Shown one piece after another: positions 9,701 to 17,500 of a stretch of DNA of 18,702 bases (the first letter of the stretch is position 1; each line of letters starts with the position of its first letter). The notes under the pieces are model-generated. The model had not been told where the DNA came from. It did not search any database and was given only the letters and a program-made list of their open reading frames with translations. Position numbers and translations under genes: made by a program. The stretch comes from JBCDGZ01 sp038750655 (GTDB lineage: Bacteria; Bacteroidota; Bacteroidia; Chitinophagales; Saprospiraceae), in assembly GCA_038750655.1 (NCBI GenBank), contig JBCDGZ010000146.1, forward strand, positions 1-18,702, read 5' to 3'.

Positions 9701-9703
9701 CAT
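3779..9703 (-). CDS. Giant secreted PKD/DUF11-like protein with type A T9SS sorting domain
   Basis: Predicted exported protein of 1974 residues. Residues 1 to about 24 are a signal peptide. The long middle part is acidic and Cys-rich and built of beta-sandwich-like stretches; the clearest DUF11-like one is at about 1196-1250 (FALVVENPGG, then VDLPSSMELVSATY). A canonical EF-hand loop lies near 1149 (DEDNNGSINGDEL, with D, D, N, G, I and E in the expected places), and a dockerin-like half loop (DINGDGFFGEL) near 468. Both are likely Ca2+ sites. A Cys cluster (CPCEPTEPDCEACDF) lies between modules. A PKD domain spans about 1792-1867 (YTWNFGDRNTS, NPKHRYQRLGRYEVTLTV). A type A T9SS tail follows from about 1893 to 1974 (STIFPNPAWESVNFTW, ISGQRVF, GMYLLRF). 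Such proteins are normally secreted by T9SS with the tail removed or linked to the surface. There is no catalytic motif that I recognise; a structural or adhesive role is inferred. The ATG at 9703 directly precedes the signal peptide. Confidence 0.9.
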   Translation of the reverse strand: MNLKMLTLCVAICCLALLPNSLFSQCNPSSNPDIEIVYGTLLSALPIGATTIPRSDEDLIIEGVNNVALCRTSTVQVFLIPSNNATYTFPCEFELHLDELGENDIILDNLGTDNLNDGWSIVSGQNTAHPILQFNGSFTNAIYILTLRIEPSCDLFDLITSGENAEIENNQISLSGCYDNGGGNTCIEGISESFNLEYNLVTLQEGNSVTTVDLGEEFTMTKNMEVSGDVCVNDFQTYITVPPSFDLSNLEVKISLQITVGQIAQLLPDQIVPAEDVTITDNLICIRIDNDYGNLNYRYCNTFFPGGMGEISLTLCNLEVEECPAGGVEWRTNSCILRQALECAEPDSPCYPQSESICYVNVPNGDPQLTLNVSGDDNLGLNFCEEESNPITFSFFNSSSDNAYDVSLKITAWEWMSINMEFILIQTVVAGQLVEVPMDWISDDVISSTGPDNVTINFANQTIPLGNADINGDGFFGELAPNQGYLITVSMSSSCPFNTDPSMIACQNTFPNTTTVWRGNACWNNQCKTNPESTSRSGTTRMDGDPSNPVVECPGDLDIEPGEQFTFDFCVGEWDPLPDFDEDFFDLGPMTNILQVNANSALGTTPTCVTYDGTDYFPTEVEAGVFEFDLGVAGLPPASGDGRECMELKFDFDCPSIPFDGPVNLSVILFGEWECSDPMDNCRMSIGCGGVEFYPQCPCEPTEPDCEACDFMATTDFNALRPTAPPGGNFCGAYVCDPIDMTITGTVAAGYSGPIGGYFTMELFANGLDLVSDLSVTALLNGTTPLAVGPISNDGGQIRCYRFQTESVTVTTNSTIEFFISGIADKEGIESMNPYTYTINRFIGGLAEVSGTGFQKCTESDVSTVFQLYRVEPFIKELNQPNASCNRGINFNFGFGYRGGTIGDEFPNEDRPINELTNGMSVTLSGAPGLQLISATGVITETGVTTTIDLNGTNMQTIPVAALWPNYSPPDKTLFEDFTQTLRIRASGDCNIPSSTVAIEFDFDFDHNVFSSECKMEMDSTFEQSAFFQNGTIVTTPSNPNIVTYTGNSIDGSSDNLEICFNAVTYDSDITWAQFTYPDGALDIEFMGSLGTTCEDDGSGMTTQWFPIPEGIDQVGNCLEFGYRVLSCDETEIVLNYAIGKACYNASYDEDNNGSINGDELDVILEDVACESTCLVEGAFNIEIEPSGLIATIEQCTMAENPCDEITFALVVENPGGGITSDISLDVDLPSSMELVSATYEAPYGVSGNPCNANPEDDIIDADNGPVIFLDQLEGVQTASSDAQRRAVIHVTVRFTECPNVDLPANTLSFTIAGQRNCGEEISFQFDQYEDLVNSYFLDFSADMQPNPDIKRDCSNGVNTGVILLEILDWMPENATLPPGQTITLELTDFGNIDFNVPNPFIINYGQELVEIPYTFTGELCDRATVIARLRSRSDVNCEGEECFNELIDFLVFTVTGADGNLSLTNVEIGDGVCEKDEAVVLTTISSSSNILNGNNILLEIFCDDGTGNPTGPPIFTTTHTINLTGSGTSFEEVISTTVPADDILNTCNGQIVVMISTQDACICFLEDKGVAEACCEFCPEVSLRAECKGGNTWVFTVMPDVPNLAVNYSFPGGVPSGAFTIENPYSVTFTTLPSEVCASIFSDFATNCDTLKLGEGGEIAVGSLEELKKLQEKEILTACDTLICMPLDECYADGSFTCEQNFNGKFWTLDVEGIVSSNLNTFQIGWTINGAFQSVSGPSAQLIFTQPGVYEVCMVVNGQFFPNCKNEEACKIKICKKVIISDNTLDCVALADFSYTIGPEGEIIFKNSSTYQGDRVEYTWNFGDRNTSTDANPKHRYQRLGRYEVTLTVTVYSGKEICEDKITIIVDYSLGGKGLPRSGEDGADAAQLGAFQSTIFPNPAWESVNFTWRGDRQQSGTIEVFNISGQRVFRADMKADAEGNNSIDIPVDQWGPGMYLLRFEGEHDRATHRFIVE

Positions 9704-9870
9704 AACTTGAGATTTATAGATTAGAAATAGATAATTGACCTTCAGTCCTTGCCGCTGATGAAAGCCGCAAAAGTTGGGACACTAGGTGGATGAATGCATA
9801 GTGGGTATTGGACTAGCAAGCGCCGCCTAGCTGATTTGTACTGATTTTGATGTTGTTGACGATGTTAGCA

Positions 9871-10017
9871 ATTGGACAATAATTGATTGGACGATGAAGG
9901 TGGAAGATTATTCTCCGAGCGAGCTATTGATCTCGTCGAAGGAGAGTTGACTCCTGTGTTATTTTAGTAAACCTAAAGAGTAATATTGGACAATAGAGAA
10001 AGGATGGACAATAGAGA
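9871..10017. repeat. Four copies of an ATTGGACAAT-like 10-mer
   Basis: ATTGGACAAT is exact at 9871-9880 and 9985-9994. One-base variants are ATTGGACGAT at 9886-9895 and GATGGACAAT at 10004-10013. The motif has dyad symmetry (ATTG-GA-CAAT). The longer 13-mer TGGACAATAGAGA is exact at 9987-9999 and 10005-10017. Possible regulator sites upstream of the 1974-residue protein gene, or simple local duplications. Confidence 0.45.
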
Positions 10018-10024
10018 GGTTTGT

Positions 10025-10045
10025 AAAAAATAGCTTTTATTTTTT
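10025..10045 (-). terminator. Weak AT-only hairpin downstream of the methyltransferase gene
   Basis: AAAAAATA (10025-10032) and TATTTTTT (10038-10045) pair perfectly around a 5-nt loop, about 80 bp after the minus-strand stop codon. The stem has no G-C pair, so it could only be a weak terminator. Confidence 0.25.
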
Positions 10046-10124
10046 GTCGTTCGTTTTAGTCTTTGTATTCATTAATACCCTAAGGATGGGAAAGGTAATA
10101 CCATCGGACAAAAATTTTTGAAAT

Positions 10125-11075
10125 TTATTTTTTTCGGAAAACAAATTCGACTGTTCCACTCTTTTTGAGCAAGGCTTCCAGCGCGTCTAACAAAATAAAA
10201 AACGGAGTAGAGCCAATGAAAAACAGCTTTTGGGCCAGCAGGCTAAGGGAGGAGTAGGATTGGGTGTACTGCGCGTTGCCTTTCAGTTGTTCGTACAAAA
10301 CATCCCGTTTTTTGGTCAGCTTGTTCAACACACTTTGACTGTAGCCGTAGGGGTTGTATTCTATACTAAAATAATTTTCTTCCAGACAGACGTAGCCTCG
10401 TCTTTCCATCTCCTTTTTAAAATCTTTAGGTTTGATGAAAAATAGATGGCGGGGAGGGTCGAGGTGCAGCCAATCCCCCTTAAACAATTGGCTTTGCCAG
10501 CTGTCGATATTGGGAAAAGAAATGCTGAGGATTCCGTTGGGCTTGAGCAGGTTGTCAATGATGTCCAACGTTTGTCGAGGCTCGGAGAGGTGTTCAAAAA
10601 CGTGAAAGAGGGTGATGGCATCTAGGCTGTTTGGAGAAAAATCATCGGCGGCCAGCGTCCCTTTCTTGAGATGGATATTCGGAATTTGGGCCGCCCGCTC
10701 CGCGGCTCGCCCCGCCATCTCAATCCCATAAATCTCAAAATCGCCCTGGCGCTGCACGTGCGACAAAAAGTGACCATTGCCGCAACCCACATCCAGCACC
10801 TTGGCCGGAGCCTTCAGGTACTTGGTAACCACCCTGGCCCTGCGGGAGCGAAAATACTCCAAGGGCTTTTCAATCCAAGAGTCAAACTTATCGGCGCGAT
10901 TGCCGTAGTAGGCCGTATCGTACACCCGTTCCAGCACCTTGGCCGAGGGGCGAGGACTGATGAATATCGCCCGGCAATGATTGCAAGATCGAACAGCGTA
11001 TTGCTCGTCGTAAATGTCTACAGTTTCATACAGCAGTATACTATCATCTTTTTCGCAGTAGAGGCAAGGGCTCAT
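10125..11075 (-). CDS. Class I SAM-dependent methyltransferase with N-terminal zinc-ribbon-like motif
   Basis: Predicted 316-residue methyltransferase of the Methyltransf_23-like type. Two CxxC pairs at residues 4/7 and 31/34 form a likely zinc ribbon. The SAM-binding motif I, VLDVGCGNG, is at 93-101. The HVFEHL motif after the LDAITLF strand, and the LLKPNGILSISFPN strand-turn, are typical of the fold. About 205-225 (DWLHLDPPRHLFFIKPKDF) resembles the pattern often seen in methyltransferases near surface polysaccharide genes. A hydrophobic C-terminal stretch at about 278-300 may associate with the membrane. The substrate is unknown; a glycan or lipid-linked sugar is an inference from the upstream gene. 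The ATG is only 13 bp after the stop codon of the GT-C/TPR gene, so the two are very likely co-transcribed. Confidence 0.85.
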   Translation of the reverse strand: MSPCLYCEKDDSILLYETVDIYDEQYAVRSCNHCRAIFISPRPSAKVLERVYDTAYYGNRADKFDSWIEKPLEYFRSRRARVVTKYLKAPAKVLDVGCGNGHFLSHVQRQGDFEIYGIEMAGRAAERAAQIPNIHLKKGTLAADDFSPNSLDAITLFHVFEHLSEPRQTLDIIDNLLKPNGILSISFPNIDSWQSQLFKGDWLHLDPPRHLFFIKPKDFKKEMERRGYVCLEENYFSIEYNPYGYSQSVLNKLTKKRDVLYEQLKGNAQYTQSYSSLSLLAQKLFFIGSTPFFILLDALEALLKKSGTVEFVFRKK

Positions 11076-11088
11076 TCGAGTGGGATTG

Positions 11089-13110
11089 TTATCTTTTTAG
11101 ACTTGGGTCGATGGCGACCGCACGGTTGAAGTACGATTCTGCTTGCTGTTGGTTGCCCATTTGGCTGTAAACTACACTGAGATTCATCAACACTTTGGCA
11201 TCATCAGGTTTAATCTTTAAAGCTCGTTTACCAATGTCCAAGGCTTTAGGAAAATCTTGTTTCATACTGTAAATGATCACCAGATTTTGCAGAATGCCCA
11301 GATTGTTAGGGGCCTTCTCCAAGGCTTGATTGGTATAGCGCAGTCCTCGGTCGGGATTATTCTTAAAGCGCGCATACAACATGCCCAGTTGATTGTAGGG
11401 GATAAAGGAGGTCGGCTGGAGTTCGTTGACGATCCGTTCGTAGAAGGGAATCAGCTTGTCTACATCGGCCGGAGAGCTGACCTTTTCTGTCATAAAGCTC
11501 AGATTCAGATGCGCCTGCTCGTAGTCGGGATTGGTTTGAAACAAGGGCCAATAGCTGTCGATGACGCCCTGATAGTTTTTATTCAATTCAAAATGAACAT
11601 TCCCCGCCAGCAGAAGGGCTGCGATATTATTGGGATAGATGCTGATGGCCCGATCCAGATAGCCCTGCGCTTCCAGCAGGTACTTTTGCTTTTGTGCTTG
11701 GTCCTGCGTGGCTTGCCCCAGCTCAAACAGCGTACCGCCCGCTGAGGTATTGGCCTTAGTGCTGTTGGTCGAAGTATGCACATCGGTCAAAAATAGGGTA
11801 CGGCTATTTTTCCAGGCTGGCACCCTCGCCAGCGTTTTTCCCGCAAAACCCACCACAAAAACACCCAGTATGACTTTAGTCGCCAATTGGGCCGTGTCTT
11901 TACTTTTGATCCATCGGGGGAGGAGCTCCAATAACAAATAAGTCAAGATCACGCAGAAACCTAAGGAGGGCATGTACATAAAGCGCTCATTCATGAAGGT
12001 GCCGATCGGAATGAACAGATTGGAAACGATGGATAGGGGGATGAGGAAAAGCGAGATGCCGTAGGCAACCGTGTGCTTTTTCAACAATCCCCTCAACACT
12101 AGCAGGCCCATTCCGACGTACAACAGTAAAGACAAAATCGCCCGCAAGTCTCCCCAGCTGATGATGGGAATTTGCATGGGGTAGTAGTCGTGCGTGAGTG
12201 GATGGGGAAAAAACAGCAGCTTAACGTAAAGGCCCAGGGTATAGAAAACGGTCGCAAATTTATCCCCCACACTTGATCCCAAGAAAGGATCATTGAGCAA
12301 CTCAGTGATTTCAATATCGGCGCCCATGAAAAAGCCGAGTACGCGGGTACGGATCATCAGGAACAGGACGGTAACGCCTACCAGGGAAGCCGTGATGGTC
12401 AATTGATTTTTGAGGGTGGCCTTGGTGAAGAAAAACAAGGTCAGTGGGACAACGGCCAGGTAGGTGATGGAATCTTCTTTGCCGCTTAAGGCCAGAAAAA
12501 AGGCCAGGGCGGAAAAGAGGACATACTTGGCCTTTTGCGTATCGGCATATTTGATGGCCCAGATCACTGCGGCCAGGGATCCGATGAAGCCCAGCATTTC
12601 TACGCGCCCTTTGATGTTGCTGACCACCTCGGTATGGATAGGGTGGACGACAAAGAGGAGGGCGGCGACGAAGGGAAAGCTGAGGTACCAGATTCGTCGC
12701 TGATCGGGAAACAATCGCCCCAAGAGCAGAAAGATCAAATAGCCGGTGAAGGCGTAGATCAAGACATTGACAAAGTGGCTGAAGGCCGGGCTTTGCCCCA
12801 GAAATTGGTATTCGATAGCCCAGGTGACCAGGGCCAGGGGGCGGTAGCGCCCGCCCGCGACCAGGTCTTTTTGCTCCCCAAAATAACCGTACAGGCTTTC
12901 CTTCGAAATCAGGTCCGGAATGCCTTGCAGCCCCTGCTTGGTAAATTGATTGCTAGTGATGTACAGCTCATCGTCGACTGCATACTCGAAGCCTACCGTC
13001 ATAATGTACAAGGCAATCGCTACTGCTGCCAAAACGAGGGCGGCCAATTTGTGGGAGGAGGCCTTCGGCGGCTTGGCCGGAGATTTCTTCTTAGGCTTTT
13101 TCTTTTTCAT
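11089..13110 (-). CDS. Multi-spanning GT-C/TMTC-like membrane protein with C-terminal TPRs
   Basis: Predicted inner-membrane protein of 673 residues. The N terminus is very lysine-rich (about residues 2-21), consistent with a cytoplasmic tail, and is followed by the first membrane helix at about 22-41. An acidic pair D46-D47 (VDDELYI) follows directly in the first extracytoplasmic loop, the place of the metal/donor-binding acidic motif in GT-C glycosyltransferases. RYRPLALVTW further on is also TMTC/PMT-like. Roughly ten further hydrophobic segments extend to about residue 450. Residues about 475-673 form TPR repeats (for example the last two, ending ALKIKPDD and AVAIDPSLKR). Eukaryotic TMTC proteins with this order are O-mannosyltransferases, but bacterial relatives are mostly uncharacterised, so glycosyl transfer is an inference. 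The ATG at 13110 directly precedes the lysine tail. It is probably in an operon with the methyltransferase. Confidence 0.85.
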   Translation of the reverse strand: MKKKKPKKKSPAKPPKASSHKLAALVLAAVAIALYIMTVGFEYAVDDELYITSNQFTKQGLQGIPDLISKESLYGYFGEQKDLVAGGRYRPLALVTWAIEYQFLGQSPAFSHFVNVLIYAFTGYLIFLLLGRLFPDQRRIWYLSFPFVAALLFVVHPIHTEVVSNIKGRVEMLGFIGSLAAVIWAIKYADTQKAKYVLFSALAFFLALSGKEDSITYLAVVPLTLFFFTKATLKNQLTITASLVGVTVLFLMIRTRVLGFFMGADIEITELLNDPFLGSSVGDKFATVFYTLGLYVKLLFFPHPLTHDYYPMQIPIISWGDLRAILSLLLYVGMGLLVLRGLLKKHTVAYGISLFLIPLSIVSNLFIPIGTFMNERFMYMPSLGFCVILTYLLLELLPRWIKSKDTAQLATKVILGVFVVGFAGKTLARVPAWKNSRTLFLTDVHTSTNSTKANTSAGGTLFELGQATQDQAQKQKYLLEAQGYLDRAISIYPNNIAALLLAGNVHFELNKNYQGVIDSYWPLFQTNPDYEQAHLNLSFMTEKVSSPADVDKLIPFYERIVNELQPTSFIPYNQLGMLYARFKNNPDRGLRYTNQALEKAPNNLGILQNLVIIYSMKQDFPKALDIGKRALKIKPDDAKVLMNLSVVYSQMGNQQQAESYFNRAVAIDPSLKR

Positions 13111-13119
13111 TTTGTCGCC

Positions 13120-13128
13120 GCGAAGGTA
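13120..13128 (-). promoter_or_regulatory. Possible -7 element close to the start of the GT-C/TPR gene
   Basis: TACCTTCGC on the minus strand differs from TAnnTTTG at one base. It lies only about 10 bp from the ATG at 13110, so the leader would be just a few nucleotides. No good TTG -33 element was seen upstream. Chance occurrence is possible. Confidence 0.3.
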
Positions 13129-13168
13129 CGAAAAATGAGAAAGATTAGGTAAATTAATTATACGTTGC

Positions 13169-14398
13169 CTAGAAAGTCACCTGCTTGATCAGCTCCTGAT
13201 CTCCTCTTTTGACAATGACTTTGGTGCTGTCTCCTTTGTTGAACTTGCTAAGGCCTTCCATATAACCGTAGATGTCTTCCACGTCGACCTCTCCAATCTT
13301 GATGACAACATCTCCAGCTTTAAAGTCTGCCTTTGAGGCTGGTCGCCCATCGATCACTCCGTCAATCCGCATTCCCTTGCCATTGAACGTATAATCAGGC
13401 ATCACGCCCAAGGTTACTTTGAATCGGGCAGCCTGCCGCTCTTTGTTGTCTTCTGTCTTGGTAAACTTAATCTTGCCTACAGCATCCAAGCCTTTGATCA
13501 TCCGCATCAGCAGCTCTGAGACTTCGTAGATGCCCTCGTAGTTGATCAGGTGAGAATCGTCGATGGGCTTGTGGTAGTCATCGTGCTGGCCGGTGAAGAA
13601 GTGCAGCGAAGGGATGCTTTCGAGGTAAAAAGAGGTATGGTCGGAAGCGCCGACGCCAGAACTGGAAGTTTTGAGGTTGAGGTCCGCCTTAACTCTATCC
13701 AGCAGCGGCTTCCAGGCCGGAGAGGTCCCCGTGCCACTAACAATCACCGTCTTATCCTTATTGAGGCGACCGATCATGTCCATATTCAGCATGTAGTTGA
13801 CCTTGGTAAGGTCGATGTTGGCGTTTTTGACGAAGTGTTTGGAGCCAAAAAGCCCCATTTCTTCGCCCGAGAAAGCGATGAAGAGGTAGTTGTTGTTTTT
13901 GGCATCGGACTGCTTGAGTTGCTCGGCCAGGCGGATCATTCCGGCGACGCCGCTGGCGTTATCATCCGCGCCGTTGTGGATGGCCGGCTCTCCGGTATAG
14001 CGCGAGCCAATGCTGCCGTAGCCCAGGTGGTCGTAGTGCGCACCGATGATGATGGTCGTTTCGGCCTGATTATCGATGTAGCCGATGACATTGCGGCCTT
14101 TGCCCTCGCGAGCAGGTGCTGCGTTGGTGACATGCGGATTGGTCATTTCTTTGAAGGGAAACATTTGGTACCAATCTCCCTGCTCTCCACCCATCGGTGT
14201 GAGGCCCGCCTCCTTGAAGCGGCTGACGATATACTGTGCGGCCATCTCTTCCCCTTTGGTGCCGGTGAGGCGACCTTCGAGGTAGTCGGAGGCCAGGTAG
14301 ATCACATCGACCTGTAGGTCTTGTAGTTGTTCTTGATCCTGGGCGGTCAGCAGGTTGGCCAGCAGGCAAAAGCATAGTAAAGTCAATAATTTATTCAT
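13169..14398 (-). CDS. Secreted M28 family zinc aminopeptidase with C-terminal PDZ domain
   Basis: Predicted exported metallopeptidase of 409 residues. Residues 1-20 are a signal peptide (MNKLLTLLCFCLLANLLTAQ). The M28 di-zinc centre is complete: H121 and D123 in GAHYDH, bridging D146 in HNGADDNASG, catalytic base E179 and ligand E180 in SGEEMGLFGS, D207 in NMDMIGR, and a final H276 in DYHKPIDD. About 325-409 is a PDZ domain (GMRIDGVIDGRPASKADFKAGD, here given by its key GxxxDGxxxGxPAxxAxxxxGD pattern). Such proteins remove N-terminal residues from peptides in the periplasm or outside the cell; the exact substrate is unknown. The ATG at 14398 directly precedes the signal sequence. The gene lies 109 bp from its upstream neighbour and has its own promoter candidate. 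Confidence 0.92.
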   Translation of the reverse strand: MNKLLTLLCFCLLANLLTAQDQEQLQDLQVDVIYLASDYLEGRLTGTKGEEMAAQYIVSRFKEAGLTPMGGEQGDWYQMFPFKEMTNPHVTNAAPAREGKGRNVIGYIDNQAETTIIIGAHYDHLGYGSIGSRYTGEPAIHNGADDNASGVAGMIRLAEQLKQSDAKNNNYLFIAFSGEEMGLFGSKHFVKNANIDLTKVNYMLNMDMIGRLNKDKTVIVSGTGTSPAWKPLLDRVKADLNLKTSSSGVGASDHTSFYLESIPSLHFFTGQHDDYHKPIDDSHLINYEGIYEVSELLMRMIKGLDAVGKIKFTKTEDNKERQAARFKVTLGVMPDYTFNGKGMRIDGVIDGRPASKADFKAGDVVIKIGEVDVEDIYGYMEGLSKFNKGDSTKVIVKRGDQELIKQVTF

Positions 14399-14434
14399 TG
14401 TTGTAGCTTGATTTATTCATAATTTAGTAGGTCT

Positions 14435-14443
14435 GCAAAGGTA
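14435..14443 (-). promoter_or_regulatory. Candidate -7 element for the M28 peptidase gene
   Basis: TACCTTTGC on the minus strand matches the Bacteroidota -7 element TAnnTTTG exactly and sits about 37 bp before the ATG at 14398. The -33 region has only GTTAG about 22 bp upstream rather than TTG, so the assignment rests on the -7 element and its position. Confidence 0.5.
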
Positions 14444-14507
14444 CGCAGCCTAGGGGTATATTTTCTAACGTCTGTCCTTGTTTTAACGGCTTTTGGGGCC
14501 CTACTGT

Positions 14508-17500
14508 TTATTCTTCGAACCACCCCTGTAAAATTGCCGCTTTCTGCTGAGGGTCATATTGGCCCTCATCAGTGTAGTTGAGGTAGGCGGGGCGGAGGCT
14601 AAAGGTCGTATGATCAGCCGGTTGGCTGCAAGCACCTAGTCTGACCTCGTCGGTATTTTCCAGGACAAAGTGAAAGATATAGACGGTGTGCTCCTCTCCT
14701 TCAATAAGCTGCTGCTGTTGATCGATAATGTCAAATTGATCCAATTCATTTTCCAGGTAGTGGAAGCAATGAGCGTCCATAATGGCTTGTGCGACTTTTT
14801 CCTGGCGACGCAGTTTCGCCGGGAGCAGGGATAATTTTTCCATACTTTTCAATTCATCCAATAGGTAATACAGCTCGTAGAAATCTTCTCCAAGGTGCAG
14901 AAAATGTGTTGCTTCCACGGCTTGCTCGTGATGTACCAAACTCAGGATGCTGCGGTATAGCAGTGGATAGTTGGCAATGGTCAGCGTGCTTCGCAGATAA
15001 GTATCGATGGTTGGATTTTGGGGTAAAAAGCCTAAGATATGGTGTAATACCTCTAGTTTGTAGAGTTCGGGACAGTCGAGGTCGCCTTCTTTTCCCACCA
15101 ATCCATACTGATTAACGATGCGTTGTGCTTCTTTCAAGAATTTATTAGCGTAGGGATAAATCACTTGTCGTCCCTTAACACTATCCCTTAGCATTTTCTG
15201 GGTCAAAAAGATCACATTTCTTCGCATAGAGGGATTATCGAACAAGTCCATCAAGCGCGGATACTGCTCTATGGCCAGCTCCATGCTGTCCTGCAGCGGG
15301 TTGAGCAGCGTTGTCGTGACGGTGAACGTCGTTGGGCGATCTTTTTGAAAATCTTTGGCCAAGGTGTAAAAACGGTCTAGTGCGGCCGGGCTACCCATTT
15401 GCAATAAGGTGCTTAAGAGGGTGCTACAAAGGGTGGTATCCGTCTGATTTTGCGAGTAGTATTTTTCCAAAAAAGGCACCGTTTGTTCATCATAGGTATA
15501 AGTGAGGATGTCCAATAGGCTTTCCTTGGTCGTGTAAACATACCCTGATTGTTGGTCGAAAGGGAAATCTTCCTGTAAGAGTTGATAAATGCTGGGCAAA
15601 TGGGTCGAATCGTAGTCCAAATAGGGGAGAACATCCTTAGCGTGCTGCCAAACTTGCTCATCGGTAGAGCGCAGATCGGCAAACAGCCTTGCGGATTTAT
15701 CGCTGAGTAGGATCGTGTTGTCTGCTTTTAGATCGGTTTGGAAGGTGTTGAAAAATTGCCAGACCTGCTCTTGCGGTACGGCGTCGTAGGTGACGATCAG
15801 CAGCTCGTAGAGGTAGCGATTGTAGTTGAAAAATAAGGAGTGCTTTTGGGCACTCGATCGAGGATAATCGTATTGGGCGTACCAGGCCGGCGAGCCCATG
15901 AAGCTGGTATCGATGATGGCGCTCAGGTATTCGTCTTCCTCTAATATCGTCCGTTCCTCCTGACGTTGCTGAACCGGGTCAGTGATCTGGAAATAGGGAG
16001 AATATTCATATTGTATGAAGTAATATTTAGCGCCACTGAGCGTATCTCTGGACAAAAAGGCGATTTCGCGGGTATGGGGATAGCCATCGCTTTGTATCGT
16101 ATCTTTTTCGATCTCCAATTCATTAGGCAGGCTGATACGAGCATTTATTTCCGGTATGGCTTGTTCTTTTAGCGGACTGTATTTTAGGGGGGTAAAACGA
16201 AAGGAATTCAAAAAGCGATTGATGACTTCCTCGTCCCAAGCCTGGGGCTTCATTATTCCCATCACCAGGTAACTCCGTCCACCGCGATTGACTAGCCGGA
16301 CGCGGATTTTGTTGCTGTTGGAGAAATAATCGACCTCCTGTATCCAGTGACCATCCAGCAGCACGGAATCGGGTTTGATCTTGGGATTACCAAAGGAGCT
16401 GTCCAGGGCCTTTTGATTATACTCCACCAGCTTGGTTTCGTCCTTTATTAAGCCATCTAACGGAATATCATTGTGGCGAACCAAGAATGCCACATCATCC
16501 ATACCGTACATGACCGGGTAGAGGATGTAATCTTGCTCCGACGGCATATCCGGGGCGGGTTTAGCTACCCGCCTACCCTCCGGCTCCCCCGGAAATTCGA
16601 TCGTATATCCTCCGTTTTCACTGTTGTAGGGCTGCCAATTATAGACCGGCCGCTCCGCCTCCGGCCGCTCCGAAAGCCGTATCGAGGCAAAGAATCTCCG
16701 GACAAACTCCGCCTCAAACCTATTCTCCTCCCTCGCCACACCAAAGAGATACACATAGCCATTATTGGAAAAAAGCTGCCAGCAAAAATAACTTTCCTCC
16801 GTCTTCATAATCACCTCCCGGCCCTCCTTATCGCCCTGAAAAACCGGCTTAATCGACAGCGGCTCCACCTTCTCATTGTTGTTCCAGGCTTCCAGAATCT
16901 GGAGGTACAAGCTGTCTTTAGTCGCATCGGGATCATCCAGTATCCAATCCGCATTGGCCGCAAAAAAGCCCGCCATCTCCGTCATCTCAAAGGCCAGCTG
17001 GATGTCTACGGACTGCTTGAGTTCGGGCTGATTGGTAAACAAATTGACCGACTCCCGTGGCATATCGATCCCAAAGCCTCGCTCCGGATTATCGTAGGAC
17101 ACCCAGGGGCGGGTATTGGGCTGCTCTACGTACTGGGCCGCCATTCCCGTAAACGTCGGGCTCACCCTCCGCATGCGAAAGCCCTTTTGCTCCATCAAGC
17201 GAATCACACCTTCTTCGCCAAACAGGTGCGCGGCGCCCACCGCACAAAAAATCGTCTGTTGCTGCGCCAGCCGCGCCAGATTGTCCGCCATGTTCCTATT
17301 CCGGCGGTTCAGCATCTCGTATTCATACTCCTCATCCGTCTTAAACTGCTCGATAAAGACCTCCATCTTTTCCAGATCTCCACTAGCGTAGGTAGCGACA
17401 AAGCGATCAAAGAAGGCCTTCATGGCGGCCGAGTCCGGCTCCACACTGTGATCTCGGTTGTAGGTCCCTTTTTCGAACATCCGGAAAAAACTGCGCGTCA

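Larger units (their letters stand above)
9704..10124. other. 421-bp intergenic region with short repeats
   Basis: No gene is supported. It contains a cluster of four related 10-mers (9871-10013), an AT-only hairpin at 10025-10045, and an imperfect hairpin at about 9912-9951 (TCTCC and GGAGA outer arms). No perfect TAnnTTTG element was found for the gene starting at 9703. The nearest is AACTTTTG on the minus strand at 9775-9768, with no -33 partner. Confidence 0.5.

Noticed and set aside
12535..13152. Plus-strand ORF of 205 residues
   Set aside because: It is antisense to the GT-C/TPR gene and its composition is that of a shadow frame.
13550..14317. Plus-strand ORF of 255 residues
   Set aside because: It is antisense to the M28 peptidase, whose full active site proves the minus-strand frame.
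14460..14507. Terminator after the TraB/GumN gene
   Set aside because: Only a short GGGCCC palindrome is present, without a stable stem or T run.
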